From Daucus carota subsp. sativus (Eukaryota > Streptophyta > Magnoliopsida > Apiales > Apiaceae), in contig NC_030386.2 in assembly GCF_001625215.2 (NCBI RefSeq), forward strand, positions 14,478,545-14,542,544: a DNA stretch of 64,000 nt, read 5' to 3'. Below are positions 36,093 to 47,105 of this stretch, piece by piece (positions within the stretch are counted from its first letter, which is position 1; each line of letters starts with the position of its first letter). The position numbers were made by a program, and so were the translations under genes. The notes beneath the pieces were generated by a model, which saw nothing but the letters and a program-made list of their open reading frames with translations, did not search any database and was not told where the DNA came from.

Positions 36093-37849
36093 AAACTATA
36101 TACTATTTGTTTTTATGTTCTTTTTTGTATAATTGAGGAGATGCCTAAGACCGGAGGTTGGTGATACGTTAAAGTACATGACACCAGCAGCATAGATGAA
36201 TTTTTAATGTTTTGGATAGTGTTTTCTTTATTGGACATATTATCCTGGACACTAGCAATGTTTAGTACATCTAAATAACTTTACAACCTATTTACATTGG
36301 TTTGTGCAATGGATCCATAATAATAAGCACTGTTTTGACATATTTGTTTACTCAAGACGTTATCTGATAATCCTAGAAGCAATTCAACAAATGTTTGAAC
36401 AATTTTGCTATCTTGTACACCTATAGATGAAGCAGCGGAATTTCTTTCTAGGTTCTTTTCTCTTGCGATTATAATACCAATTTCGACAGCAGAATTGTAT
36501 AATCATGGTACCTTCAGCAAAGTACTTCCCGTAAGTCATCATCTGGTAGGAGGTCTGTTTGACATTGTTACTGCTCGCAGACTTTTGCTTAAATACCTAT
36601 ATTCTGCACGGAGCCTCAAGTTAAGTTGAGAAATTCCTGCGGAGGCTGACCTTCAGGTTAGCTCAGAAGCACGCATACTTCCTGAATGGATGAAGACCAG
36701 TGCTTAATTGTCTACTTAGTTATTGTGAAGGTATGATATATGTTTTTTCATATCTTTGAGGCACTGACATTTGCAACAATGTATGCAGAGATTATTTTCA
36801 GTGCCTTGGCTTTAGATTGCGGGAACTGTATCCAGTTGGTAAAGTCTCAGCATTTCTTTCAAAATTTCAGGGAAGCAAAAGGATTGATCACTGAATTAGG
36901 AATACAATGAGACATTGATATTGTATTAGGAAAACGATCACTGAATTAAAAACCCCAGTTTGTCAGGTTCTGCTGAGTTAGGCTTTCTGCCTTCCTGTTT
37001 TACGTTGTAGTTATATATTGATCAAACTCTCAAGAGCGAAACTTAACCTGACATGTAAACCAGATTCGTCTGTTGTAATCACTGGCTCCCTGCAAGTTTT
37101 TTTAACTTTAAAAACACTACAGGAAATAAGATGATTGCAAAACGCATAAACTCGAGGAACTATTTGAAGAACAGTCTTGCTTGCTTATCAGGCATGCTAA
37201 GTTTACGTATCACTCCATATGATCTTGCATCAATGGCAGATACATTTGGATAGAAACTACATACCCTACAAACTTATCTTTTTAGTCTTGATTTTGAATT
37301 GCATATATGATACCTGCAGATTCTCTAACACAACAGTTACATATGATAGCACACTCTTGGATAGTCCCCAGTTGAAAATTCTCAGTACTGTAGTTCTCAG
37401 TTGGAAAAAACACCAGAACATTAACCCTTATTAAGCTACCTGAACTCTTGTTCTCTCCAAGTCTAATAATAAGCACACAAATTCAATAATCCAAACCTAA
37501 GTCTACATCTGTCACAACCTATCACACTTGGAAAATTGCTTATCGGCCAATAGTTTTGTCACTTGCTGTGATTGCTAGCCGGCATTACTGCCCGTAAATT
37601 GGTCACATCTTGGTTGTTTTAATATGAAATTCCATCAAGACATAGTATTGTTTTTTTCATCAGAGATAATTTATGTTCCCCAACAAAACTGCAGAATCAT
37701 ATTCATTTACAATTCTCTAATGCAAATATTCAGTAACTGTATATACATAACAATATGAGGAAGTATGCTATATCGGGTGGCAGATGTATATGAACCTCGC
37801 GGAATGTACTATCGCGTCAACATATTCTATACAAGATAGTAGTTGCTAC
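36093..37849. other. Intergenic between two convergent genes
   Basis: Contains the 3' untranslated region of the LOG-family gene at the left and that of the minus-strand zinc-motif gene at the right. Short open frames here match no family I recognise and have no intact splice logic. No repeats with clear ends seen. Confidence 0.5.
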
Positions 37850-38791
37850 TTAACCAGAGAAAAATCTCTTCCATGACACCCAAGGGAGGAATCCCCCTGC
37901 AAGAAAGACGCACGAAACTATATAAGCCAGATTAGGGATGAAAGGGATTGGATGAGAGGTTAAGTATAATGGTTTACTGATGAGTAACAGACGAGTAACA
38001 GAGAAACAAGCTGAATAATAATTAAGAAATGTGTGTGTGGATAAATGTAAACACTGGAACATGGTATCGCATAGAAAGAGGATGATACCACAATCAGGGC
38101 AGCGGATATATTCTTTTTTCATTAATACGAGTCCTGAACCTTGACAGACCTCACACTTTTTCTGCGCCACCTGCAGTGCGAGGACAGACTTATGATTCAA
38201 CGTGAATGTGTACTTTTATAGGAAAACAGAGATTTGTGCATATTAATTTCTATTAGTTGGTCGTTATACAGAATGCCAGAACAAGTTTACTAGTACAAAT
38301 GTATACTGATATTGCTATTAACCGGATGAAATTATTTTGCCTAAAGACTTGTGGTAATGAATAAACAAAAAGCAATGGTTGACAACTTACAATCCGCTTG
38401 GAGAACTCTATAGCAGCCACGACGAAAGGGATAACACCAGCTGCATAAATTACAGTTAAATTATATAAGAACAAATTAATGAAAATTTATCAGGATAAGG
38501 CAGGCAGAAGATACCTAAAGCACCAACCAGGATCTGCCAAGTGAGCTCGGGGTCGGACTCAGTAGCAGAAACAACCTGATCGCTGCTGATGGCTAATGAG
38601 GTGAAAGAGGAAGACCGATTACTCGTATTCTTGAACCACAGAAGACGACGGTTAGGAATAGGAATGACTTGTCTAGAGCATGGAATATTGTAGTTATTAG
38701 TACTGATGCGAGGGTGGTACCTGCTGCTGCTGCTTAATTCTCTACTCAATACTACTGCTGACGATGTTATGGAATTCATTTTCATCATCAT
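37850..38791 (-). CDS. Plastid-type membrane protein with DnaJ-like CxxCxGxG zinc motif
   Basis: Four minus-strand exons: 38515-38791, 38391-38440, 38089-38170, 37850-37896. They total 456 bases, 151 aa. The N-terminus (about 70 residues) is Ser/Arg/Asn-rich and nearly lacks acids, like a chloroplast transit peptide. A membrane span follows (about 86-107, WQILVGALAGVIPFVVAAIEF), then CEVCQGSG and CPDCGG (about 115-138) and a short end, WVSWKRFFSG. The Cys pairs match the zinc-binding repeats of DnaJ-type plastid chaperone-like proteins such as BSD2 relatives. The first of three adjacent ATGs is used; the ATG at residue 5 is an equally good start. A role in thylakoid protein assembly or folding is inference. 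Confidence 0.88.
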
Positions 38792-39478
38792 TCCGACTGT
38801 TTGAATATAATATGATCCTAACAAGTCGTTCTCCGATTACACCGATAACTTAAGCACCGATATCCAAGTTGTTACTAAACAGGTGTGGATGGTTAAGGCA
38901 GTACTGTTACTATTTTTCTCTGCCTCTGGCTGCCCTCATGATTACAAGGGGCCCCTGTTTCTCCACGTTCGTTCATTCCTCTCCACAGCTCGCCTTATCT
39001 TGGAATGCATTACTAATTTGTACACTAAAAAAGCTGAATGTATGTCCATTTTTTGCTATTCAGAAAATGAAAAGTGAATTCATGGTTTCAACTCGGAGAC
39101 TGGGTAATTTCGGGCGATTAACGAACCTCCTCTAAAAGTGTCGTAGACTATGTGGCACAATAACATACTCGGTGACTAATGACCACATGTCTCATCAATA
39201 AAATTTTCTATGATGTGTCATGAGCACATAATAAGTACTCAATAAATTATATCAATTTCAGTCAAAGTTTGGTCAATTTGACCACAAAAAGACAAACAAA
39301 ACAGATAAATTGGGACAAAGAGAGTATTATATATACTTGCCCTACCTGATGACAATTGTTAAGAACTAATAAATATGTCTACGAGTATTTGGAATGTTGA
39401 TAAATCTGGAATTTGGCAGAGTTAATTTTTCTTCTGGCTTTGTGGTCTGAAGTAAAATTTTTATGTAAGATTATGAAG
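38792..39478. other. Promoter side of the zinc-motif gene and adjoining intergenic DNA
   Basis: No gene recognised. A TTGGGACAAAGAGAGTAT string (39309-39326) looks like one end of a Stowaway-type element whose partner I cannot place. Confidence 0.4.
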
Positions 39479-41031
39479 ACAAAATCATGATACAATACCA
39501 CCCCGTTAATTCAATAATGTACCTGACGAGTGACGACCCTGTCTATAACTCAGGATACTTTTTGGTGGCAGTATTCCTGCACATATTGAAAAAAGCTCGG
39601 GAGCCTATCCTGTCCATGTTATGTGTTCCGAATGAGCGTGGCGTGTTAAATGATTCTGAAGTCATGTCAAATCTTTACGATAATGGCTTGACAATTTTTT
39701 GAAAAAATATATGTAATTTTTCTTGAAAAATCATTAAAAGTCTATCAATTATATTTTTCCATCAAAGTCATTCATGTATTGAATAACAACTTACTTTAAT
39801 AACTTTTTAAAAGTTATAATTCAATACCTCAAATTCTGAAAGACTTTTTAAAAATCCTGATATAATACCTCTTTACTTTTAAAGAGTATTTAAAAATCTT
39901 AATTGAATACACCTTGATTTTAAAAGTCAATAAAAGTCATCGAAAATCATGATACAATGCCAGCCTCTCAGGGGCTAGTATTGTATCATGATTTTTAATG
40001 ACAAATTTTGGGAAGATGACTTTAATGGATTTTATAGACTTTAAATGACTCTCGTTGACTTCTTAAGATTTCAAAAACAATTCATGACTCCCGAGACAAT
40101 GACTTTTAAAAACTTTAACGGACTTTTTTTTACAAATTCATGACTTTGAAATACTTTAATAAACTTTTATTAAAATCATAAATGGCCTCTCTGAAACCCT
40201 CTAGACTTTTTGTTATACCCTCTCGATCTTCTGCTATACCCAAGTTGGGTGTATGTTCACGGATCTGGCGACTACAAAATGTAATACTGCAACATTTTTG
40301 TCTACTTAAGTAGTGCTTCTCGTCGATACAGAATTCTGCTTCACTTGATTCAGTCACTATATGGGCATTGTTAGGCTTGAAGGTGTACGGATGTTTAATT
40401 GGTAGGTATGGCCTTTGCATGGCATATATGCTTGGTAGTCTTTGAATGTAGCTGAATTTTCGTTTTATGCTTATAACAAGATTGAGATCTTCGACAATCT
40501 GTATAAATTAAAAATCATGAGTAGAAGCAAGTAGATTTATATGTATGTAAAAATACATAATGATAATAGAAAATCATAATAGAGAAGAAAAATGATGAAT
40601 TGGAGAGACTTTTCGCAGAGGATGAATCCTAGGTTGGAGCGATCGGTTAATTGAGAGAAGATAAAGTCATGTTAAATCTTTTCAAGAATGGCCTGACAAT
40701 TGTCTGAAAAAATATATGCAATTTTCCATTGAAAGTTATTAAAAGTCTATCAATTATATATTTCCACCAAAGTCATTGATATATTGAATAACAACTGACT
40801 TTTAATAACTATTTAAAAATTGTAATTCAATACCTCAAATTTTGAAAGACTTTTTAGAAATCCTAATACAATACCTCTTTACTTTTAAAGAGTATTTAAA
40901 AATCTTAATTGAATACACCTTGATTTTAAAAGTCAATAAAAGTCATCGAAAATCATGATACAATACCAGCATCTTAAATTTTAAAAGTCAGTAAAAGTCA
41001 TTAAAAATCATGATACAATACCACCCCGTAA
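39479..41031. repeat. Complex repeat block built on ATCATGATACAATACCA units
   Basis: A roughly 310-bp segment at 39658-39969 recurs in the same direction at 40663-40976 with about 90 percent identity by eye. The phrase AAAATCATGATACAATACCA followed by CCCCGT occurs at the left edge (39483) and the right edge (about 41006). An inverted copy, CTAGTATTGTATCATGATTTT, at 39976-39996 makes a large palindrome with 39943-39965. The interior is rich in AAAAGTC / GACTTTT phrases. This looks like a non-autonomous or satellite-like element; no family assigned and no coding capacity seen. Confidence 0.75.
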
Positions 41032-41133
41032 AATTATTAAAATTATTCATAGATGTCTCCGGATAGACGGTAAAATTTCAAAGCCTGGAAATGCAAAAAC
41101 ACATACAAACACAACCACCGAGAGAGAAGAAAG

Positions 41134-41961
41134 TAGGGCTGGCAATTTCGGGTAGTGGGTCGGGTTCGTGTCGGGTCAGCATTCTCGGGTAGTATTTTTA
41201 ACCCAACCCGAACCCGACCCGAAAATTTAATGGGTACAGATATGTAACCCGAACACGACCCGATATAATTTCGGGTTACCCGACACGACCCGAAATGACC
41301 CGAAGCTCTCCAAATTTAATCAATTTCAGCATGTACACAGATCTCTTAAAAAAATCATCAAGCTCAGGATACACAAACAAACTGCATATTTAGTTCATAC
41401 ACTTCACAAACTGAGAGGGCGAGTGATTGTTCGAACCGAAATGAGATAAACTTACCCATTTCGAAATTGAAAAAGTAAATCCAATACGAATCTAGTTAAG
41501 AGGGGAGTGAGAGATTCGAATTGGAGTGAGAGGGGGAGGAGATTGAGAAGTTGAAGATTCGAAAAGAGAGAGTTTTTGATGTGGAGGCTAAAAGAAGAGA
41601 ACGAGAGCGAGAGATTCAGGGTTGAGAGATTCAGAGATTTAGGGTTGATACCAAGAGAGGCGGCCGTGACTTACTACTTAGCACTAAGAAAGAAGTATTA
41701 TGAGCAACAGAGCAAGTGTCCTGACTACTGAGGGTTTTGTATATTAAATATTACTGTAACTCTTAAATATATAATATATATATATGTATGCGGGTTGATT
41801 TCGGGTTACCCGAACCCGACCCGAAAATGACCCGATTTTTTCGGGTCAGTTTTGAATCAACCCGAAATCGACCCGAACCCGAAATACCCTAACCCGAATT
41901 CGTACTTTACGGGTCGAATTCGTGTCGGGTTATCGGGTCGTGTCTGAAATTGCCAGCCCTA
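41134..41961. mobile_element. hAT-type non-autonomous element, 828 bp, with perfect 8-bp target duplication
   Basis: The ends TAGGGCTGGCAATTTC (left) and the same read inward from the right form a terminal inverted repeat. The flanking 8 bases GAAGAAAG are identical on both sides (41126-41133 and 41962-41969), the target size of hAT transposons. Both ends carry arrays of CCCGACCCGAA / TTCGGGTCGGG phrases. The middle is AT-rich and without a transposase, so it depends on a helper element. The exact target duplication suggests a fairly recent insertion. Confidence 0.92.
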
Positions 41962-42235
41962 GAAGAAAGTGAGATAGAAAGAAAAAATGGACAAAAAGAA
42001 TAATGAAAAGAGAAACTAAAGGACACCAAGGAAAAGATAAATAAAATGAGAAACTACACCAAAAAATAAATATTTGAATTCGAATTTATAAAATAATTTT
42101 AATCGTAAATTCGTGATTTGAATTAAAAGTTCTGAATTGGGATCCAGTCCGGATTAAAAATATCCGAATATTTAAATTTGTTTATTCATCCTGAAATCTG
42201 AATGGTGAAAAGGATGAGAGAACCAAAAAGAGATA

Positions 42236-42618
42236 CTTCCTCAGTCCCGTTCATTTTTATACAGTTTTCTCTTTGAGATATCTCATCATTTCTATATATT
42301 CCTAAAATAGCAACTTTTAATAATGTAAAACACTATTACACCAACCACTTTTTTCCACTATCTTAATTTTATAATAATATAAATACTATTACACCCACTA
42401 TTTTCCTCCACTATCACAAATATATAATTAAATACATATGGGTTCCGCCACTTTATCTTAATTTTATAATAATATAAATACTATTACACCCACTATTTTC
42501 CTCCACTATCACAAATATATAATTAAATACAGATGGGTTCCGCCACTTTATCCATTTTTCATCTAATTTTATTATTTTTTACACTTTTTCTTGGTCTACG
42601 TGTCTACTCAGGGAGTAG
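42236..42618. repeat. 96-bp tandem duplication inside a possible Stowaway-like element
   Basis: Two copies of a 96-bp unit lie at about 42360-42455 and 42456-42551, differing at one or two bases (ACATATGGG versus ACAGATGGG). The surrounding stretch starts CTTCCTCAGTCCCGTTC and ends ACTCAGGGAGTA, which resemble Stowaway ends, but the inverted match does not extend beyond about 10 bases. The tandem repeat is certain; the element is not. Confidence 0.7.
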
Positions 42619-43012
42619 TTAGACCATCTCCAAGGGGCTCTCTAAATAAGCTTTTAACTTCAAATTTAAAGAGCAAAGCAAAAATTAGAGCTCCAATGGG
42701 CTCTTAAAAGCTCTTTAAAAATTTAAGAGCTTATCATCTCTCCTCTCTTTTAAAGAGCATGTAAGAGCTCTTAACTTTTTTTTCATGAATATAATATTGA
42801 TTTCCCTCCAACTTTACCTCCAACATTTCTCTCTTTTTACTATTCTCTCTCATTTATATGAATAAAATATGAATAAGGAGCAAGTATAAAAAGGAGCATT
42901 GGAGTTGAAATCTTTTTCAATGTCTTAACTCACTAGGAGCCAAACATTATATCTATATAATCCTAATTTGTGAATACAAACAAATTGGAAAATTACTTTT
43001 TTTGTCCTTCAT
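42619..43012. other. Decayed MITE-like sequence
   Basis: The phrase GACCATCTCCAAGGGGCTCT (42622-42641) and an opposed GAGCATTGGAGTTG (about 42893-42906) resemble the GAGCATCTCCAA end family of plant MITEs. The interior repeats AAGAGCTCTTAA words. No target duplication seen. Confidence 0.35.
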
Positions 43013-43333
43013 TTTTTCTCTTAGTACTACGCGGGGTGTTTTCAGTAAATTCAACCTGCTCTTGGACTACCCAGTTCTAATCGGGTTCCGACCCGGAAGC
43101 ATTTACAGTATTCTTCTTTCACACAGCTTCAAAAATCCGAACACAAAACGGGCGACCCATCATTCCTTCGACAACAAACTGCAGTTGCAACGACCCACAG
43201 TTTTGAAATGGTTTTGCCGTTAGTGACCCACGATTTCATCCACAGTTTCTCCAACTTTTCCGTGCTCCTCTAACGACGGAAACAGGACGGTGAAGCCTTC
43301 CACTCATTGCGATCTCCGCTGCAAGTAGTAGCC

Positions 43334-45020
43334 ATGGACAGTGGTTAGTCTCCGTCTTCTCTGTTTTGTTTCAGAAATTGAAGTTTGTGGTTATATAGTC
43401 GTGTTTTGATGATGCGTTCGATCCGTTTGTTGGGATATATTTACGAACAGGTCGTAAGCGCATACCTTTAGGTGTTGTTTCTCCTTCGGCTGTTAGAAAT
43501 GGTGAGCAAAAATGAATTTTAAACTCTGTCATATCGATACAGACCATTGACCTTTACATTTTTGGGTGTTGTTAGCGCAACGGAGGCGACCTTCACATGA
43601 TGTGCAGACATCTGGTAATGTGCCATCTGCGAATCGTGAGAATTTGGAACCGAATAGAGCATCTGCATCTATGCCAGAATCAAGTTTTCAGAGTCCAGCA
43701 CGTAATGATAATTTTGTCCAACAGCCATCACACTCCACCCTGGGTTCGTGTACAGGTATTATTCTGACATTATGCTTCACATTCAAAGTTCCTGGACCAG
43801 ATTAAAATACAGAACAAACACTATCACTAGCATGAAACTTAATAAGAGTGAACAGGGAGAGTGACATTGTTAATAGGATAAATCTGAGTGTTCAGTAAAA
43901 ATGCCAGGTTACAAAAAAAATGCTTCTGGATCTCAGTGATGGTTTTGTTTGCTTCTTTTTCGGATGCTTATATGTGTTTTTTTTGTTAGTAGAGAAACGT
44001 CGATATGTTCATCCAACTGAATTTAATGTGCAATACAGAGATACTGATACTGAAAATTCCAATCCCAACATTATGATATCAGGTTCCACGCGTAAACCTC
44101 TTCTTATGTTATGCACAGAGCAGCTTATTGTGTATTCAACTTCTGCATTGTGCTTTTTTCAGGTTCCTCGAGGACAAAATGACCAGCATCACATACCTCT
44201 TTTTCCATGTGTGCTCCTGTCAATGTGACTTCGCAGGCTGTTGGATGTGACAACTGCTCAGCTTCAGGTAGTTTGATTTTTTCTGCACATGGAAGGTTTT
44301 ACAACAGCTATTATTGTATACATTGTCATGTATGAAATTTGAGAGTGCGGTTATACATCAAGGCGGAAAGTCTGAATCTGTTCCTTCATATTCAATTGCA
44401 TGGACGTGACCATCCCCTAAAACTTCTATAGCCTAGGTGGTAAGCGCGTCTTTGGGTCCTCTATCTCTTTCTTCAGCACGTCCTGGTGAGTTTGAATACC
44501 GCTTCTTCCTTTTTGTTTTTGATTCTGATTTGTTAATGACCGATGCAGTGTGTCTTTGCTCATTTTTTCAGGATAGAAGATAAGTACCAAAAATAACTTA
44601 TCTTTGCATGCTAATAGTTATGATCCTCAAACAACTGCTTCTTATTCGGGTGAAAACAGTGATCCCATCACCATTCAATTTTCCGGTGGACACACTGGTA
44701 GGTTCCATTTGTATCATGGTTTATTGCTTGATTTATTGAACACTGCAGATCGCTAAACACACACTACTCTGTATACTATGTGGGTTTATGCATATAACAC
44801 TGTATTATGATAATTCTTCAATGAATGACAACACATGTTCCAGTATGTGTAAAAAATTTAGTCTGCTTCCGATGATTACTCTCAATCCCAAAAATTTTAT
44901 ACTGATACAGGTGTAAATTATTTTCAGTTACAATGTAGGTTCCCGTTTACCACTTGGTAGTCGGACCCCAGCCAGTCATCCAAGCCATGGAGTCCAGACA
45001 TCAACTCAAGCACCAGGTAT
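43334..45020 (+). pseudogene. Modular N-terminal exons, Helitron-replicase-like, decayed
   Basis: Exons 43334-43343, 43451-43501 and 43576-43755 join in frame from MDSGRKRIPLGVVSP to a Ser/Asn/Pro-rich tail. Further exon-like pieces follow at about 44000-44090, 44440-44484 (LGPLSLSSARP, reachable only after a one-base slip), 44580-44698 and 44940-45018 (GSRLPLGSRTPASHPSHGVQTS). The repeated K/R-x-PLG start followed by a Ser-rich stretch in at least three modules is the pattern of plant Helitron N-termini. Helicase and Rep motifs are not present, and stops and slips make it non-functional. Confidence 0.45.
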
Positions 45021-45871
45021 TGTTTCCAGATGCTCAAGCAATCTAAATTAGGACAGTTTTAGAAAAAACACTAGGTACTCACCATACTATAGGCATTGTT
45101 TTCTAATGCATTTCGACTCAAGCAATATCTTCCTGTTATGTCTATACTGAAACAAATAATTCTGTTATTTTTTGTAGTTTATTTGGTACTACTAATTAAG
45201 ATCTTAGTTAGACTATTGACTTTTAAACTACACAAGTGAGTGACAATGGTGCCTTACTGGCTTGGTAGTTATGCTATCTGTTAAACCACATATCTAACTA
45301 TCTAAGCAGTCTGATAAATAGGAAGCCATAATTGGAAAATACTCTAAGCAATTAGTACTCAGTTGGTTTCTTTGCGCTTTTAAACAGATTCTGTTATAAC
45401 CTTTATTAGGTTTCAACTTTTAGACGGGGATTGCCTCTGAACTCCAGTTACCTCCAAACATTCATAAGAATCTACTAAACTTGGAGACTAACATCCGTGC
45501 CTTAGTATAGGTATATTCAACCTTTAAAAGTATAGCCTGTAGTTTCATTATACCCCTCACTTCTACTATACTTAAGCTCAGGGGTATACTCAAACCTCAT
45601 AAGAGGTATTGTGTGCGTGCATATTTGTACTCCTATAAATAACCTTTTTCCAAACCAAAAAAAACTAGATTATAGCATAATTGATTTTCATTTTCATTAG
45701 ATATCTTCATTTTTCGTTCTGAATATTAATTTTTAGAGCAACCTGGTGGCATATCTTCAAGATTAGAAAGGAGAAGAGGACTGGAGATTTCTACATTTAG
45801 CAGGGGGTGGACACATTTTCCAGCCTGGAACCTTGATTCACCTCCATTTCCGTTACGTTCCTCATTCTAAC

Positions 45872-46063
45872 CTTTCCCTCTGATCCCACCATATTGTCAA
45901 TAAGAAATATCTCATCCAACTTTTTGCCACCAGGTTGAGATTCCTCTGCATCCTGTGACAAGTCATGCTCTTTATGATCTATAATTGCATCTTCTCTTCC
46001 TTGCTCACCACAAAATGAAACAAGAGCTCCTGAATTACCATCAGTCAGAGCAGCTTTCTCATT
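45872..46063 (-). pseudogene. Open exon-like fragment on the minus strand
   Basis: About 64 codons are open from 46063 down to a GTTAG donor-like site at 45872. The product is acidic and hydrophilic, containing GEQGREDAIIDHKEHDLS and GGKKLDEIFLIDN. The codon pattern looks protein-like, unlike the surrounding AT-rich DNA, but an in-frame stop lies just before it and I do not recognise the family. It may be an exon captured in reverse orientation by the surrounding element. Confidence 0.35.
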
Positions 46064-46544
46064 ATATAATTAGCTGCAAACTTGATATTCATTAATATTA
46101 CCTACAATCTATAAAAGTTGATGCCAGTAGAATATATACGAAAATCTAATTAGTTAATATATACTTCATAAGGTAAAGCAAATACCTGAAAAACAGAATT
46201 ATTTATTGCAGAACTCATAATTTGATCAGAAACTTTGGCTTCTAAATAATTTAATACCACACTACATATATATCTTTTTGGTACATGTTTTTATGGATAG
46301 TATTCATGGGTAATACTCAAGCAGACATCATTTAGATTAGAAAAGAAGTTTGAAGTTTCTGAAATTTGGTATGATATGTGTTGAGTAAATTAATATTTTG
46401 TGGATATAAGTATGTTGTATGGATGTGGAAGCACTCTTTTTTTTTTCATTTTATTTTTGTTATAACAATTTCAGTCCCATATGAGATAACTCATTTGTGG
46501 TTAACTACAAATTACAAGGATTGCTAATTTTGTTATTTCTCCAG

Positions 46545-47105
46545 ACACCAGGACGGGAGTTCTTACTTCGCGTATCATATCTTGAAATCTATAATGAGGT
46601 CAGTTGTCCCATTTCTCTAATTTTATAATTGTGGAAGTTCATAATCGATTTTTTTTTGCAATGTGAGCCCCCTGAAGCAAATACCAATAAAGTATTGTAG
46701 AAAAGTGGCTTGGCTAAACCTGAATTCTACTTGGCATGTAGAAATGATAATGGGTTGGCGCGGTTCTGCTTTGGTAACAACCAAACCTGAAACTGAAAAC
46801 CAATTATGATCTGTTGTGTGTCGATTCGGGTTTATCTGTGAGTCCATAAACAGCCCACGTCACACAGCTGGTTAAGTTTAAATGCATCTATAAGCATGCT
46901 AGCATCTCATAGAGCCTGTGCCAAGAGCATGGCATTATACTTTTATGATATAAATGATAATGGGTCGCTTATTCACTATATAAACTTTAGTCTTCATCCT
47001 GACATAATTGTATTAATTCAGTTTTCCTACTTATTGTTTTAATTTCAGGTGATAAATGACCTTGATCCAACTGTGCAAAACTTGCGTGTCCGTGAAGATG
47101 CACAG
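46545..47105 (+). pseudogene. Two kinesin motor exons (KIN-7 type), isolated fragment
   Basis: Exon 46545-46598 encodes TPGREFLLRVSYLEIYNE; exon 47049-47105 encodes VINDLDPTVQNLRVREDAQ. Both are flanked by proper AG and GT sites, with a 450-bp intron between. They match consecutive segments of the plant KIN-7 motor domain, where the normal second segment reads with two leucines (NDLLDP); one Leu codon is missing here. No ATP-binding loop, switch motifs or stalk are found nearby, so only a slice of a kinesin gene is present. It is likely captured or left over, and not functional. Confidence 0.75.

Noticed and set aside
38869-39135. Open frame on the plus strand upstream of the zinc-motif gene
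   Set aside because: Antisense to the promoter region, no homology recognised, two overlapping frames of equal quality.
40130-40420. Minus-strand open frame inside the repeat block
   Set aside because: Lies between repeat copies, no recognised domain and no start or splice support; may be part of the unclassified element.
46623-46847. Minus-strand open frame in the kinesin intron
   Set aside because: No homology and it sits inside an intron between two plus-strand exons.
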